Assembly (NCBI GenBank): GCA_031385445.1
Contig: JANNBM010000020.1
Location: 1 to 64,000 of the forward strand
Length of the DNA stretch: 64,000 nucleotides
Reading direction: 5' to 3'
Origin: CAIYZT01 sp031385445
Lineage (GTDB): Bacteria; Pseudomonadota; Alphaproteobacteria; Rhodobacterales; Rhodobacteraceae
Part shown: piece by piece, positions 35,072 to 44,455 of the stretch
Layout: each line of letters begins with the position of its first letter
How positions within the stretch are numbered: the stretch's first letter is position 1
Notes under the pieces: generated by a model
Database searches by the model: none
What the model saw: only the letters and a program-made list of their open reading frames with translations
Told to the model about the DNA's origin: nothing
Made by a program: the position numbers and the translations under genes

Positions 35072-36066
35072 CCGATCATGGCCAAACCGCAGCTGTCTTT
35101 GGCTGCGAGGGGGCTGAAATGGGCGCGTCAGAGGCGGCGTTTTTTGCCGAATGCCAACCTTTTGGCTTTATCCTGTTCGCGCGAAATGTCGAGACTCCCG
35201 ATCAACTGCGCCGATTGACCGGCGATCTGCGCAGCAATCTGGGCCGCGATGTTCCGATCTTCGTCGATCAGGAAGGCGGCCGTGTGCAGCGTCTGCGCGG
35301 GCCCCATTGGCGCGAATGGACAACCCCGCTTGATTTCGTCCAAGCGGCCGGCACCCACGCTGTCCGCGCGATGGAGCTGCGTTACCGGCTGATCGGGCGT
35401 GAGCTGCGCGCCGTCGGCATCACCGGAAATTGCGCCCCGACCGCCGATCTGGCCGGTCCCAAAACCCATCCCATCCTGAAAAACCGCTGCTACGGCGCCG
35501 ATCCTGACCTCGTGGCGCAGATCGCGCGCGCCGTTGCGCGGGGCCTGATGGCCGAAGGTGTCTGGCCGGTGGTCAAGCATATGCCGGGGCACGGGCGGTC
35601 TGAAAATGACACGCATCTCGATCTGCCCACCGTCAGCGCCAGCCGTGAGGACCTGCTTCGGTCCGATTTCGCGCCCTTCAAGGCGCTCGCCGGCTTGCCC
35701 TTTGCGATGACCGCTCATATCGTTTTTTCCGCTTACGACGTGCTTCCGGCCACGCAGTCCGCTGCGATGATCACTGCCATACGCGAAGAGATCGGCTTTC
35801 AGGGCCTGTTGATGACGGACGATCTGAACATGCAGGCGCTTTCGGGCGATCTGTACGAACGTACAGCGCTGTCGATGGCGGCGGGCTGCGATCTGGCGCT
35901 GCAGTGCAATGGCGATCTGGCCGAGATGCAGCAGGTCGCGCACGCCTGCGGTCCGCTGCGCGCGGCCAGCCTCGCGCGTGCCAACCGGGTGCTCGTCGAT
36001 TTTTCTGCGGATGATCGTCTTGACACGGGCGCTTTGGATGCCGAACTTCAGTCTTTGATGATGTGA
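35068..36066 (+). CDS. nagZ: Beta-N-acetylhexosaminidase (GH3)
   Basis: 332 residues, glycoside hydrolase family 3. The catalytic/substrate loop KHMPGHGRSENDTHLDLP (about 167-184) has the His-Asp pair of NagZ, and the VFVDQEGGRVQRLRG-type block and LLMTDDLNMQALSG nucleophile region are present. It removes GlcNAc from muropeptides during cell wall recycling. Overlaps the SPOR gene stop and the scpA start by 4 bases each. Confidence 0.94.
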   Translation: MTDHGQTAAVFGCEGAEMGASEAAFFAECQPFGFILFARNVETPDQLRRLTGDLRSNLGRDVPIFVDQEGGRVQRLRGPHWREWTTPLDFVQAAGTHAVRAMELRYRLIGRELRAVGITGNCAPTADLAGPKTHPILKNRCYGADPDLVAQIARAVARGLMAEGVWPVVKHMPGHGRSENDTHLDLPTVSASREDLLRSDFAPFKALAGLPFAMTAHIVFSAYDVLPATQSAAMITAIREEIGFQGLLMTDDLNMQALSGDLYERTALSMAAGCDLALQCNGDLAEMQQVAHACGPLRAASLARANRVLVDFSADDRLDTGALDAELQSLMM

Positions 36067-36875
36067 CGGGCATGGGCATGGCAGAGGCTGACGATTGGAC
36101 ATCCCCAGAACGCATCGCGCCCGCCGAAAGGCTGGATGCCGAGGCTTTGATCGTCGATGTGGACGGCTTTGAAGGGCCGCTCGATCTGCTTTTGACCCTG
36201 TCACGCACGCAAAAGGTGGATCTGCGCAGGGTGTCGATCCTGCAACTGGTCGAGCAATACTTTGGCTTCGTCGCCAAGGCGCAAAGCCTGCGCATCGAGC
36301 TGGCAGCGGATTATCTGGTCATGGCGGCTTGGCTCGCCTACCTTAAATCACGCCTGCTTTTGCCGCCCATTCCGGGCGAAGATGGCCCAAGCGCCGAAGA
36401 TCTGGCCTCGCATCTTGCCTTTCAACTTGAACGGTTGGCCGCAATGCGTGAGGCGGCGGCCACACTGATGGCGCGCGATCAGAAGGGCCGCGATTTCTTT
36501 GTGCGCGGCGCCCCCGAAACCCAGACGCGCCGCCGCACTGTGCAGTTCGAAGTCAGCCTGATTGACCTTTTGCGCGCCTATGCCCGCATCCGCACCAAAG
36601 ACGAATTCCGCCCCTATGCCTTTGACCGGCAGAACATTTTCACCATGGAACAAGCGCTGGAACGGATGCGCGGATTGATCGGTTTTGTCGGCGACTGGTC
36701 TGATCTGACCTCGTTTTTGCCCGATGGCTGGGATATGGCCCCCGCGCGCCGCAGATCGGCCACCGCCTCTAACTTTGCCGCTGTGCTGGAAATGGCCAAA
36801 CGCGGGCAGGTCAGCATCCGGCAAAGCGAGGTCTTCGCGCCGATCCAGATCCGCCGCCGTGAGGATCCGGTCTGA
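36063..36875 (+). CDS. scpA: Segregation and condensation protein A
   Basis: 270 residues. FEGPLDLLLTLSRTQKVDLRR at about 34-54 is the kleisin N-terminal SMC-binding block; the C-terminal winged helix is at about 200-265. It bridges SMC heads in chromosome condensation with ScpB. The GTG at 36063 overlaps the nagZ stop; ATG 36072 and 36078 are alternatives. Confidence 0.93.
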   Translation: MTGMGMAEADDWTSPERIAPAERLDAEALIVDVDGFEGPLDLLLTLSRTQKVDLRRVSILQLVEQYFGFVAKAQSLRIELAADYLVMAAWLAYLKSRLLLPPIPGEDGPSAEDLASHLAFQLERLAAMREAAATLMARDQKGRDFFVRGAPETQTRRRTVQFEVSLIDLLRAYARIRTKDEFRPYAFDRQNIFTMEQALERMRGLIGFVGDWSDLTSFLPDGWDMAPARRRSATASNFAAVLEMAKRGQVSIRQSEVFAPIQIRRREDPV

Positions 36876-37507
36876 TGGAGCATACGCTGGAACAAAGCCT
36901 GTTCGAAGCGCCGCCGATGGGCGAGCAGGAACGGATGATCGAGGCGATCCTGTTTGCCTCGGTTGAGCCGGTCAGTCTTGCCGAGTTGTCCGCGCGCCTG
37001 CCGCAAGGCGCTGACCCCGCCGAGGCGCTTGTTACGCTGCGCCGCCGCTATGAAGGGCGCGGCGTGACGATCGTGCGCGTTGGCGATGCCTATGCCATGC
37101 GCACCGCGCCCGACCTTGGCCATCTTATGGTGCGCGAGACGACCGAAACCCGCAAACTGTCGCGCGCGGCGATCGAAACCCTTGCCATCGTCGCCTATCA
37201 CCAACCCGTCACCCGCGCCGAAATCGAAGAGATCCGCGGCGTGGCCGTCTCGCGCGGCACCGTGGATCAGCTTTTGGAACTGGATTGGATCCGCCTTGGC
37301 CGCCGCCGCATGACGCCGGGCCGACCGATCACCTTTGTCGTCACCGAAGGGTTTCTGGACCATTTTGGTCTGGAATCCGCCCGCGATCTGCCCGGCGTCA
37401 AGGAACTGCGCGCGGCGGGTCTGCTGGACAACCGACCCATCCCCGGCCAGGAGGCGCAAGACGACGATCCCGATGCCTTGGGCCAATCTGAAATGTTTGA
37501 GGAGTAA
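36875..37507 (+). CDS. scpB: Segregation and condensation protein B
   Basis: 210 residues, two winged-helix domains: MIEAILFASVEPVSLAEL at about 21-38 and ETLAIVAYHQPVTRAEIEEIRG at about 100-121. Partner of ScpA in the SMC complex. Starts in a TGATG overlap with scpA. Confidence 0.95.
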   Translation: MEHTLEQSLFEAPPMGEQERMIEAILFASVEPVSLAELSARLPQGADPAEALVTLRRRYEGRGVTIVRVGDAYAMRTAPDLGHLMVRETTETRKLSRAAIETLAIVAYHQPVTRAEIEEIRGVAVSRGTVDQLLELDWIRLGRRRMTPGRPITFVVTEGFLDHFGLESARDLPGVKELRAAGLLDNRPIPGQEAQDDDPDALGQSEMFEE

Positions 37508-37512
37508 GAAAA

Positions 37513-37725
37513 ATGGATTTGTCGCGCATTATCAACATGATCATCAACATGGTCGTCCGAAAACTGGTCGGCAAAGGCGTGGATGCCGGGATCAACTATG
37601 CCGTTGGCAAGGGCAAACCGGCCGCTGAAATGACGCCCGAAGAGCTTGCTCAAGCGCAAGACGCCAAACAGACCGCGAAACGGGCGCGGCAGGCGGCAAA
37701 TCTGGTCAAACGCATCGGGCGCTAA
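37513..37725 (+). CDS. Small basic protein of unknown function (70 aa)
   Basis: 70 residues, 5 bases after scpB with AGGAG upstream, so it ends the SPOR-nagZ-scpAB transcript. N-terminal ~35 residues are an amphipathic, Ile/Met/Val-rich helix (IINMIINMVVRKLVGKG); then an acidic MTPEELAQAQ segment and a basic C-terminus (ARQAANLVKRIGR). Membrane-surface association is possible. No known family recognised. Confidence 0.75.
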   Translation: MDLSRIINMIINMVVRKLVGKGVDAGINYAVGKGKPAAEMTPEELAQAQDAKQTAKRARQAANLVKRIGR

Positions 37726-37734
37726 GCGCGCCCG

Positions 37735-38811
37735 TCAGCCCAGCTTGAACTGCTTGGCCAGTTTTAACCCCTGGCCCTGATAATTCGAGGCGATCCCCGC
37801 CCCATAAAGCCGGTCCGGCCGCGATTGCATCCGCTCGTACACCAGCCGCCCGACCACCTGCGCATGTTCCAGAACGAATGGCGCCTCGTGGCAGCGCACC
37901 TCCAGTACCCCGCGCGAGCCCGCACCGCCCGCCGCTGCAAACCCGAAACCGGGGTCAAAAAACCCGGCGTAATGCACCCGAAACTCGCCCACCATAGCCA
38001 GATAGGGCGCCATTTCCGCAGCATAATCCGGCGGAATGGTCACGGCCTCGCGGCTTACCAAAATGTAGAACGCACCCGGATCAAGGATGATATGCCCCTC
38101 GTTTGACCGGATTTCCTCCCAAAAATCGCGCGCGGGATAGTGGCCGATCTTGTTCAGATCAATCACCCCGGCGTGCGGTTTGGCGCGGTACCCCAACAGA
38201 TCGCCGGTTTTGGGCCGCAGATCGACCGAAAATCCCAAACCGTCGGAAATCACCGCTTCGTTGTCCACGAGCGGCTCCGCGATATGCAGCGCCCGCAATT
38301 CAACATCGCTCAAAACCGACTGTCCCTGCCGAAACCTGATCTGGTTCAACCTTTGGCCGGACCGCACCAGAACCGAAAAGCTGCGCGGGCAAACCTCGGC
38401 ATAAAGCGCGCCTTCGTACCCTTCGGGGATCCGGTCAAATTCGGTGCCGCCATCGGTGATCGTGCGCGTCAAAAGATCCAGCCGCCCGGTCGACGATTTG
38501 GCATTTGCCACCGCAGAAAGCCCCGTTGGCAGCCGCAGGCGTTCCATCAAGGGGATCACATAAACGCAGCCCTTTTCCAGAACCGCGCCCTGCGACAGAT
38601 CGACTTGATGCATCTGAAACTCGGTCAGCCGGTCTTGCACGCTGCGCCCTGCACCGGCCAGAAACGACGCCCGCACGCGGTAAGCGGTCATCCCCAGACG
38701 CAGATCAAGGCTGGCAGGCTGCACCTGATCAGCCTCAATCGCCGGGCTGCCGGACAGCACGCCTTCAGCGATCAGACGCGTCAGGGACTGGTTCGGAAGC
38801 ACGCCTGCCAT
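37735..38811 (-). CDS. dcd: 2'-deoxycytidine 5'-triphosphate deaminase, long (duplicated) form
   Basis: 358 residues, about twice the length of E. coli Dcd. The N-terminal half has NAKSSTGRLDLLTRTITDGG (about 114-133) with the catalytic-site Ser/Arg and SFSVLVRSGQRLNQIRF; the C-terminal half repeats the jelly-roll-like fold (GAFYILVSREAVTIP, RVHYAGFFDPGFG). This long form is typical of alphaproteobacteria. Converts dCTP to dUTP. The ATG at 38811 has AAGGG 6 bases upstream. Confidence 0.9.
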   Translation of the reverse strand: MAGVLPNQSLTRLIAEGVLSGSPAIEADQVQPASLDLRLGMTAYRVRASFLAGAGRSVQDRLTEFQMHQVDLSQGAVLEKGCVYVIPLMERLRLPTGLSAVANAKSSTGRLDLLTRTITDGGTEFDRIPEGYEGALYAEVCPRSFSVLVRSGQRLNQIRFRQGQSVLSDVELRALHIAEPLVDNEAVISDGLGFSVDLRPKTGDLLGYRAKPHAGVIDLNKIGHYPARDFWEEIRSNEGHIILDPGAFYILVSREAVTIPPDYAAEMAPYLAMVGEFRVHYAGFFDPGFGFAAAGGAGSRGVLEVRCHEAPFVLEHAQVVGRLVYERMQSRPDRLYGAGIASNYQGQGLKLAKQFKLG

Positions 38812-38835
38812 GATCATCCCTTTTCCCGCCGCATC

Positions 38836-38871
38836 AAAAGAAAACACCCGCCATACCTTGCGGCAGGCGGG
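38836..38871 (-). terminator. Intrinsic terminator after tRNA-Pro
   Basis: CCCGCC (38847-38852) pairs with GGCGGG (38866-38871), 13-nt loop; on the minus strand the stem is followed by a TGTTTTCTTTT tract. Confidence 0.65.
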
Positions 38872-38880
38872 CGGTTTCTT

Positions 38881-38958
38881 TGGTCGGGCCAGAGAGATTC
38901 GAACTCTCGACCTCCCGCCCCCCAGACGGACGCGCTAACCAGGCTGCGCTATGGCCCG
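38881..38958 (-). tRNA. tRNA-Pro (anticodon GGG)
   Basis: The minus-strand sequence folds as a tRNA: acceptor CGGGCCA/TGGCCCG, D-arm GCGCAGCCTGGTTAGCGC, anticodon loop CTGGGGG with GGG at positions 34-36, T-arm GAGAGTTCGAATCTCTC, discriminator A and an encoded CCA (38883-38881). The anticodon reads CCC/CCU proline codons. Confidence 0.95.
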
Positions 38959-39014
38959 ACACGGCGCTTTCATAGCTGTTTTGCAGGCAGGGGCAAGCGT
39001 GAAAGTGCATCGCG

Positions 39015-39710
39015 CTAAAGGCTTATCCCGGCAAGCCGCGCCTGCAGGATATCACGCAGAGATTCGAGCCGGGTTGAGATCACCAAAAGCTTTTCTGCCA
39101 CGGCGGCGGGCAGGGGCCGGGGCAGGGTGCGCAGCGATCCCGCGAGCGATTCAAAGGCAATTGGCGCTATGCCGCGCAAGTTCGGTGCGTCGCCGCCGAA
39201 ATCAAAGAGCGACGCTTGCGGCTTTTCAGCAGGGGCTGCGGCCCGCGCTGCGGCCTGATCCGTCTGTTTTTCCCGGCGGCCAAGCGCCGTTTCCAGCGCC
39301 ACTACCTGCGCTGATTCGGCGGCCTGCAATGGCGGCATCATGGTGCCGCCTTCTCCATTCTCTTCGGCATCCATCGCCCGGATATGCGCCATCGCCGCGA
39401 TCAGCTGTGCATCGACATCATCTTCGTGGCCAATATCGCCTTGCCCCGCCAAAGACGCGACATGGCGCACGCCTTGCTCGCGCAGGATTTTCTGAACGCC
39501 GCGGATCGTCAGCCCTTCGCTGTGCAGCAAATGCTTGATCCCCGCAATCAGCGCCACGTCGGCCGGACGGTAATACCGCCGCCCGCCGGCACGCTTTACC
39601 GGCCTGATCTGCGGAAAACGGCTTTCCCAAAACCGCAGCACATGCGCCGGGGTTTCCAGCGCCTCGGCAACTTCGCTGATGGTTCGAAAAGCCTCGGGCG
39701 ATTTATCCAT
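39015..39710 (-). CDS. MerR family transcriptional regulator
   Basis: 231 residues. MerR-type winged helix at about 8-78 (FRTISEVAEALETPAHVLRFW, then RRYYRPADVALI), followed by an Ala/Glu-rich region and a C-terminal helical part without metal-binding cysteines. It is 15 bases downstream of ihfA on the same strand, a fixed pairing in many alphaproteobacteria. Target unknown. Confidence 0.9.
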   Translation of the reverse strand: MDKSPEAFRTISEVAEALETPAHVLRFWESRFPQIRPVKRAGGRRYYRPADVALIAGIKHLLHSEGLTIRGVQKILREQGVRHVASLAGQGDIGHEDDVDAQLIAAMAHIRAMDAEENGEGGTMMPPLQAAESAQVVALETALGRREKQTDQAAARAAAPAEKPQASLFDFGGDAPNLRGIAPIAFESLAGSLRTLPRPLPAAVAEKLLVISTRLESLRDILQARLAGISL

Positions 39711-39725
39711 TCGCCGGACTTACCC

Positions 39726-40028
39726 TTACTTCTTCTTTCCAGCCGCCACGCGATCCTTCATCAGATGCGAGGGCCGGAAGGTCAGCACCCGGCGCGGCGA
39801 AATCGGAACTTCGTCGCCGGTCTTTGGATTACGGCCAACGCGCGCAGTTTTGGCGCGCACGGAAAAGGTTCCGAAGGACGAGATCTTGACCGTCTCGCCC
39901 TGCGCAAGAACGTCGGACATGCTTTGCAGCACGGCCTCGACAAGATCTGCCGATTCGTTGCGCGACAGCCCAACCTCGCGAAACACCGCTTCGCTCAAGT
40001 CCATCCGCGTCAGCGTCTTTTCACTCAT
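39726..40028 (-). CDS. ihfA: Integration host factor subunit alpha
   Basis: 100 residues, HU/IHF fold. TLTRMDLSEAVFREVGLSR at the N-terminus, KISSFGTFSVRAK and the DNA-intercalating GRNPKTGDEVPI arm with its Pro are intact. Sharp DNA bending with IhfB. Start at 40028 gives the family length; the frame is open upstream. Confidence 0.96.
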   Translation of the reverse strand: MSEKTLTRMDLSEAVFREVGLSRNESADLVEAVLQSMSDVLAQGETVKISSFGTFSVRAKTARVGRNPKTGDEVPISPRRVLTFRPSHLMKDRVAAGKKK

Positions 40029-40174
40029 GTCCAGATCCCCCGGTTTTTTCCAAACATGCGCGGTATCAAATTGCGAGTCAATAACAGTGACTTGGGATGC
40101 GATGTTCAAGGGGCCATTCAGCCCCGCCGGGAATGAAATTCGGGTGAAACAGGGCCTGTTTGCGCCGCAGCGGA

Positions 40175-41146
40175 TCACATCCGCAAAACGACCGCGCCCC
40201 AGGCAAGCCCGCCGCCGATGGCTTCGGTCACCAAAAGATCGCCAGGCTTGATCTGCCCGCGCGCCTTGCCCACCGAAATCGCCAGCGGAATCGACGCGGC
40301 AGAGGTGTTTCCATGGTCCTGAACCGTGACAATCACGCGGTCCATCGACACCTGCATTTTCTTTGCCGTGCCTTCGATGATGCGGATATTGGCCTGATGC
40401 GGCACGATCCAGTCGACATCTTCGCTGGTCATCCCGGCCTGTTTCAGCGCCAGATGGGCGGTTTCGGCCAGCTTCTCAATTGCGTGCCGGAAAACCTCGC
40501 GGCCTTCCATGCGCAGATGCCCGGTGGTGCCGGTGCTGACGCCGCCATCGACATAAAGCAGATCTTTGTAACGCCCATCGCTGTTCAGATTGCTGGAGAG
40601 TATCCCCCGATCGTCTTTGGTGCCGGGCTGCTCTTGCGCCTGCAAAACCATCGCGCCCGCGCCGTCGCCGAACAAAACGCAGGTCGTGCGGTCGTTCCAA
40701 TCCATCAGCTTGGAAAACGTCTCTGCCCCGATCACCAGAATCGTCCTTGCCTGCCCCGATAGGATCAGCGCGTTGGCCGTGGTCAGCGCAAACACATATC
40801 CCGCACAAACCGCTTGTACATCAAAGGCAAAACCGCGGGTCATGCCCAGTTTGGCCTGAACCATGCTTGCCGCGGAGGGAAAGGTCAGATCGGCGGTCGA
40901 GGTCGCCAGAATGATCGCATCAACCTCTTCAACCGGCATTCCGGCATCGGCCAAAGCGGCCAAGGCGGCCTGCGTGGCCAGATCAGACGTCGCCTCACCC
41001 TCCGCCGCGAAATGCCGCCGCTCGATGCCAGATCGCGAACGGATCCATTCATCGCTGGTTTCGACCAAAAGTTCCAGTTCGGCGTTGGGAACGACGCGGG
41101 CGGGCAAATAATGCCCGACGCCCTTGACTACGGCGCGCAATGTCAT
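40175..41146 (-). CDS. fabH: Beta-ketoacyl-ACP synthase III
   Basis: 323 residues. The Cys-His-Asn triad lies in VQAVCAGYVFAL (about 113), VPHQANIRI (about 250) and DHGNTSAASIP (about 280). Starts fatty acid synthesis by condensing acetyl-CoA with malonyl-ACP. ATGA overlap with plsX. Confidence 0.97.
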   Translation of the reverse strand: MTLRAVVKGVGHYLPARVVPNAELELLVETSDEWIRSRSGIERRHFAAEGEATSDLATQAALAALADAGMPVEEVDAIILATSTADLTFPSAASMVQAKLGMTRGFAFDVQAVCAGYVFALTTANALILSGQARTILVIGAETFSKLMDWNDRTTCVLFGDGAGAMVLQAQEQPGTKDDRGILSSNLNSDGRYKDLLYVDGGVSTGTTGHLRMEGREVFRHAIEKLAETAHLALKQAGMTSEDVDWIVPHQANIRIIEGTAKKMQVSMDRVIVTVQDHGNTSAASIPLAISVGKARGQIKPGDLLVTEAIGGGLAWGAVVLRM

Positions 41147-42252
41147 TGCGGATTACGTGCTCCCTGTGCTCCCAGCGCGCCATCCTGCCCCGAAGAATTT
41201 GCCGACGCAACCCGCGCCGTCAGCCGTTCCAGAAATCCCGCGCGGGCAAGACGGATGGCCAGCGCCAAGGCGGCCGCAACGCCCTGCTCGTCGGCGCTGC
41301 CGTGCGATTTGACCACCGTGCCGTTCAGCCCCAAAAATACCCCGCCATTGGCCTGACGCGGATCCATCTTGACCCGCAGCCGCCCGAAGGCGCGGCGGGC
41401 GAGCAGATAGCCAAGCTTGGCCCAGATGGTGGAACTCAGCGTCTCGCGCAAGAAATCCGACACCAGCCGCGCCGTGCCCTCGCCGGTTTTCAGCGCGATG
41501 TTGCCGGTAAATCCGTCCGTCACAATCACATCCACCCGGTCCGACGGAATATCCGATCCTTCAACAAACCCGACATATTCATAATCGCCCGCCGCCGCGT
41601 TGGCTTGTAAAAGCTCCTGCGCCAGCTTCAGCTCGGCCGATCCCTTATGCTCTTCGGTGCCCACATTCAAAAGCCCGACACGCGGGCGCGCATGGCCCAG
41701 CGCGTTGCGCGCATAAGACGCCCCCATCATCGCATATTGCATGAAATCGCTCGAATCGGCTTTGATGTCGGCGCCAACGTCCAGCATCACATTGAAACCC
41801 GCCGCATTTCTGGATGGCCAGAAACAGGCAATTGCGGGCCGGTTGACGCCGGGAATTTTGCGCAAACGGATCATGCTGACCGCCATCAGGGCGCCGGTAT
41901 TGCCGCAACTGACCGCTGCCGCCGCCTGCCCGGTCTTGATCGCGTCGATTGTGGACCACATCGACGTGCCATCGCCACTGCGCATCACCTGCGACGGTTT
42001 GTCCGTCATGCTGACGACGCGGGGCGCATGAACGATGGTGGCCTGCGCCCGTAAATCCGGGCGTTTGGCCAGCAAGGGCGCGATCTGCGCCTCATCGCCG
42101 TTCAACAGGAAATGCACATCTTTGTGCGTCCCTGCGGACAGAAAAAAGCCGGCGACAACGGCACTTGGCCCGTGGTCGCCGCCCATGCAATCCAGCGAGA
42201 TTACAACTGGCTTTTCAGCCAAAGATGTCTCGGGTGGTGTTCCGCTGTCCAT
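41143..42252 (-). CDS. plsX: Phosphate acyltransferase PlsX
   Basis: 369 residues. SLDCMGGDHGPSAVVAGF at about 19-36 is the family N-terminus; GNTGALMAVSM and VTDGFTGNIALKTGEGTA are conserved blocks. It makes acyl-phosphate from acyl-ACP for phospholipid synthesis. Lies between rpmF and fabH as in most proteobacteria. Confidence 0.96.
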   Translation of the reverse strand: MDSGTPPETSLAEKPVVISLDCMGGDHGPSAVVAGFFLSAGTHKDVHFLLNGDEAQIAPLLAKRPDLRAQATIVHAPRVVSMTDKPSQVMRSGDGTSMWSTIDAIKTGQAAAAVSCGNTGALMAVSMIRLRKIPGVNRPAIACFWPSRNAAGFNVMLDVGADIKADSSDFMQYAMMGASYARNALGHARPRVGLLNVGTEEHKGSAELKLAQELLQANAAAGDYEYVGFVEGSDIPSDRVDVIVTDGFTGNIALKTGEGTARLVSDFLRETLSSTIWAKLGYLLARRAFGRLRVKMDPRQANGGVFLGLNGTVVKSHGSADEQGVAAALALAIRLARAGFLERLTARVASANSSGQDGALGAQGARNPQ

Positions 42253-42281
42253 TCAGGCGCTGCGGGACATCGGATCGCGGC

Positions 42282-42488
42282 TTACGCCGCGTCCTCGTCG
42301 ATGGACACGTCTTTGGTCACAGCCATGACCTGACGCGCATCGTAATGACCGCAGGACGGGCAAACGTGATGCGGACGCTTCAATTCGCCGCAATTGGTGC
42401 AATCCTGGGGATTGCCAGCGACCAATGCATCATGCGCGCGGCGCATGTCGCGCTTGGAACGGGTAACTCGGTTCTGCGGGACAGCCAT
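42282..42488 (-). CDS. rpmF: 50S ribosomal protein L32
   Basis: 68 residues. VPQNRVTRSKRDMRRAHDAL N-terminus and a zinc ribbon with two CxxC pairs (CTNCGE, CPSCGHY). Part of the yceD-rpmF-plsX-fabH run. Confidence 0.97.
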   Translation of the reverse strand: MAVPQNRVTRSKRDMRRAHDALVAGNPQDCTNCGELKRPHHVCPSCGHYDARQVMAVTKDVSIDEDAA

Positions 42489-42682
42489 GTCTCAATCTCG
42501 ATATGTTTGGGGACATGCCCCTGATTTTACTGGATTTCAGCGACATTTCAGCTGGTTTTTACGCCCTCAGAAACGCCGTGAATGAGGCGCGGAACATACT
42601 GGTTTTGCACGCGATGGCAACCCCTTTGGCCCGGATTTTTTTGCACGCCCGCCCCGGCGCCTTTTCGCCGCAAACATCCGCC

Positions 42683-43255
42683 TTACGTGCGGTCCTTTTT
42701 CAACGCTTCGGCCAGCCCGGCAAGGCCCGCAAACGGCTTCAAAACCTCGTCCGTCAAGGGCGCAGCCCCCGGCGGCGCAAACACCATTGTCCCCAATTGC
42801 GCCCCCGCCGCGCGCGGATAAAGCGGCAGCGCAAGGCTGAGCGCCTCACTCGCCACCATGGACAGATCGATGACCTCGGGCAAAGGTTCGGCGGAATCGT
42901 CGGGCGGCACTTCGAATTCGTCGCCGCTTGGATATTCAAACTCGGCCGCATAGCGCCGCAAAACCTGATCATCCACCTTCGCCGGAACCGGCTCCAGTGT
43001 GATCGAACAGGGCTGCACCGCCCGCGCCATCAGCCGCGCCTCAAGCCGGAAATCGCCGCGCCCCTCGGGCCGGATCTCGCCCGTCATCTCCAGCATCGGC
43101 AGATCGATCAGCTGCAGCGCCTTGGCAATGGCGCGGCGGCCTTCGGCGTCGGGCACAAAGCGAAACCGCGTCGGCTTGCGGCCAGACAACCCCAAAACCC
43201 GAAGCTGCACCGGCCCCGCGGCCTTGGACGCCGTATCTTCTGATTGGGCCACCAA
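42683..43255 (-). CDS. DUF177 / YceD family protein
   Basis: 190 residues, the usual upstream partner of rpmF. The RPEGRGDFRLEARLMARAVQ and CSITLEPVPAKVDD blocks fit DUF177, linked to 23S rRNA/ribosome accumulation in some organisms. There is a 194-base gap to rpmF with no gene that I can support. Divergent from bamE. Confidence 0.88.
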   Translation of the reverse strand: MVAQSEDTASKAAGPVQLRVLGLSGRKPTRFRFVPDAEGRRAIAKALQLIDLPMLEMTGEIRPEGRGDFRLEARLMARAVQPCSITLEPVPAKVDDQVLRRYAAEFEYPSGDEFEVPPDDSAEPLPEVIDLSMVASEALSLALPLYPRAAGAQLGTMVFAPPGAAPLTDEVLKPFAGLAGLAEALKKDRT

Positions 43256-43387
43256 GCACCTCTTTGCCTAATCTACCGGGTCTGCAGGACAGGAAAGATG
43301 TTCCTTTCTTGAACCCGCACCAGAAACTCTTTATCCCCATTCTATCGGGAAGGCGAGGGCGCCGATGCCCCGGGGGGAGAGCGTCAG

Positions 43388-43909
43388 ATGCGGGTGCAGG
43401 CAAAGGCCAATGGATTTGGATGGCTGCCGTTGGGAGTGTCCCGCCCCTTTTTGTCCATGCTCGCCTCGTACCTCCGGCGTGCCGTGCTGGGCCTGCTGTT
43501 CATCTCGCTCGCCGCTTGCACGACCCAGTACCGCAATCACGGCTATGTCCCGCCCGAAGATGATCTGGCCCTGATAGAGGTTGGCCGCGATACCCGCGAA
43601 ACCGTGGCCGCAACGATTGGCCGGCCCTCCACCGCGGGTCTGTTGAACGACGTCGGCTGGTATTACGTTCAAAGCCGTTACAAACTGGTTGGCGGACGAG
43701 CCCCCGAAGAGATTGAGCGCGAAGTTGTGGCAATCACGTTCACGCTTGAGGGGGTCGTTGAAAACGTGGAACGTTTTGGGCTGTCCGATGGCCGGGTTGT
43801 TACAATCTCGCGGCGGGTGACCACGTCAAACGTGCAAAGTCAGGGTTTTCTGCGGCAGTTGTTCAACAACATTGGCGCGATCAACACCGGGTCCGTTTTC
43901 GGCCAGTAG
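43388..43909 (+). CDS. bamE: Outer membrane assembly lipoprotein BamE
   Basis: 173 residues (150 if the ATG at 43457 is used). A hydrophobic signal ends in the lipobox ISLAAC (Cys about residue 44), followed by the SmpA/OmlA fold: GRDTRETVAATIGRPSTAG and GWYYVQSRYK. Part of the BAM complex that inserts beta-barrel proteins. The upstream ATG has a GGGGAGAG ribosome site 6 bases away; the inner ATG has none but gives a signal of normal length. Confidence 0.88.
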   Translation: MRVQAKANGFGWLPLGVSRPFLSMLASYLRRAVLGLLFISLAACTTQYRNHGYVPPEDDLALIEVGRDTRETVAATIGRPSTAGLLNDVGWYYVQSRYKLVGGRAPEEIEREVVAITFTLEGVVENVERFGLSDGRVVTISRRVTTSNVQSQGFLRQLFNNIGAINTGSVFGQ

Positions 43910-43987
43910 TAGATTCGTGTAATTCTTCTTATTTTCAATAGGTTATTTATAGAACTTCGCAGGCTACATTAAGCAAACTCCGGGCCG

Positions 43988-44455
43988 TTACCGCAAAGCC
44001 GCTGCCAGCAGCTCCATGGCATGATCACAGGAGGCGCGCCGCACCGCTGCCCGGCCCAAAGCGCCGAACTGCATGGTTTGCGTGACCGCAGCACTGCCCC
44101 GGCGGGCTAGCCCAAAACACACCATCCCTTCGGGTTTGCTGAATGTCCCACCCGGACCTGCAATCCCTGTAATCGCCACCGCCATATCGGCCTGCGAGCG
44201 GGCAATCGCGCCCTGCGCCATCTCGGCCGCCACAGGTTCACTGACGGCGCCAAATTGGTCCAGACTGGCCGCGCTTACCCCCAGCATCTCGATTTTCGCT
44301 GTATTGGAATAGGTAACAAACCCGCGATCAAACACATCTGACGATCCCGCAACCTCGGTAAGGGCAACCGAAACCATCCCCCCGGTACAGCTTTCCGCCG
44401 CCGCGATCCGCAAACCCTTGGCCCGCGCCGCCGCCAAAATCTCGCCCGGCGTCAT
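43988..44455 (-). CDS. CinA C-terminal domain amidohydrolase (PncC type)
   Basis: 155 residues, only the CinA C-terminal domain. AAESCTGGMVSVALTEVAGSS and ITGIAGPGG, FGLA blocks are those of nicotinamide mononucleotide deamidase. Last gene of the ispDF-pgpA-cinA run; its ATG overlaps the pgpA stop. Confidence 0.93.
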   Translation of the reverse strand: MTPGEILAAARAKGLRIAAAESCTGGMVSVALTEVAGSSDVFDRGFVTYSNTAKIEMLGVSAASLDQFGAVSEPVAAEMAQGAIARSQADMAVAITGIAGPGGTFSKPEGMVCFGLARRGSAAVTQTMQFGALGRAAVRRASCDHAMELLAAALR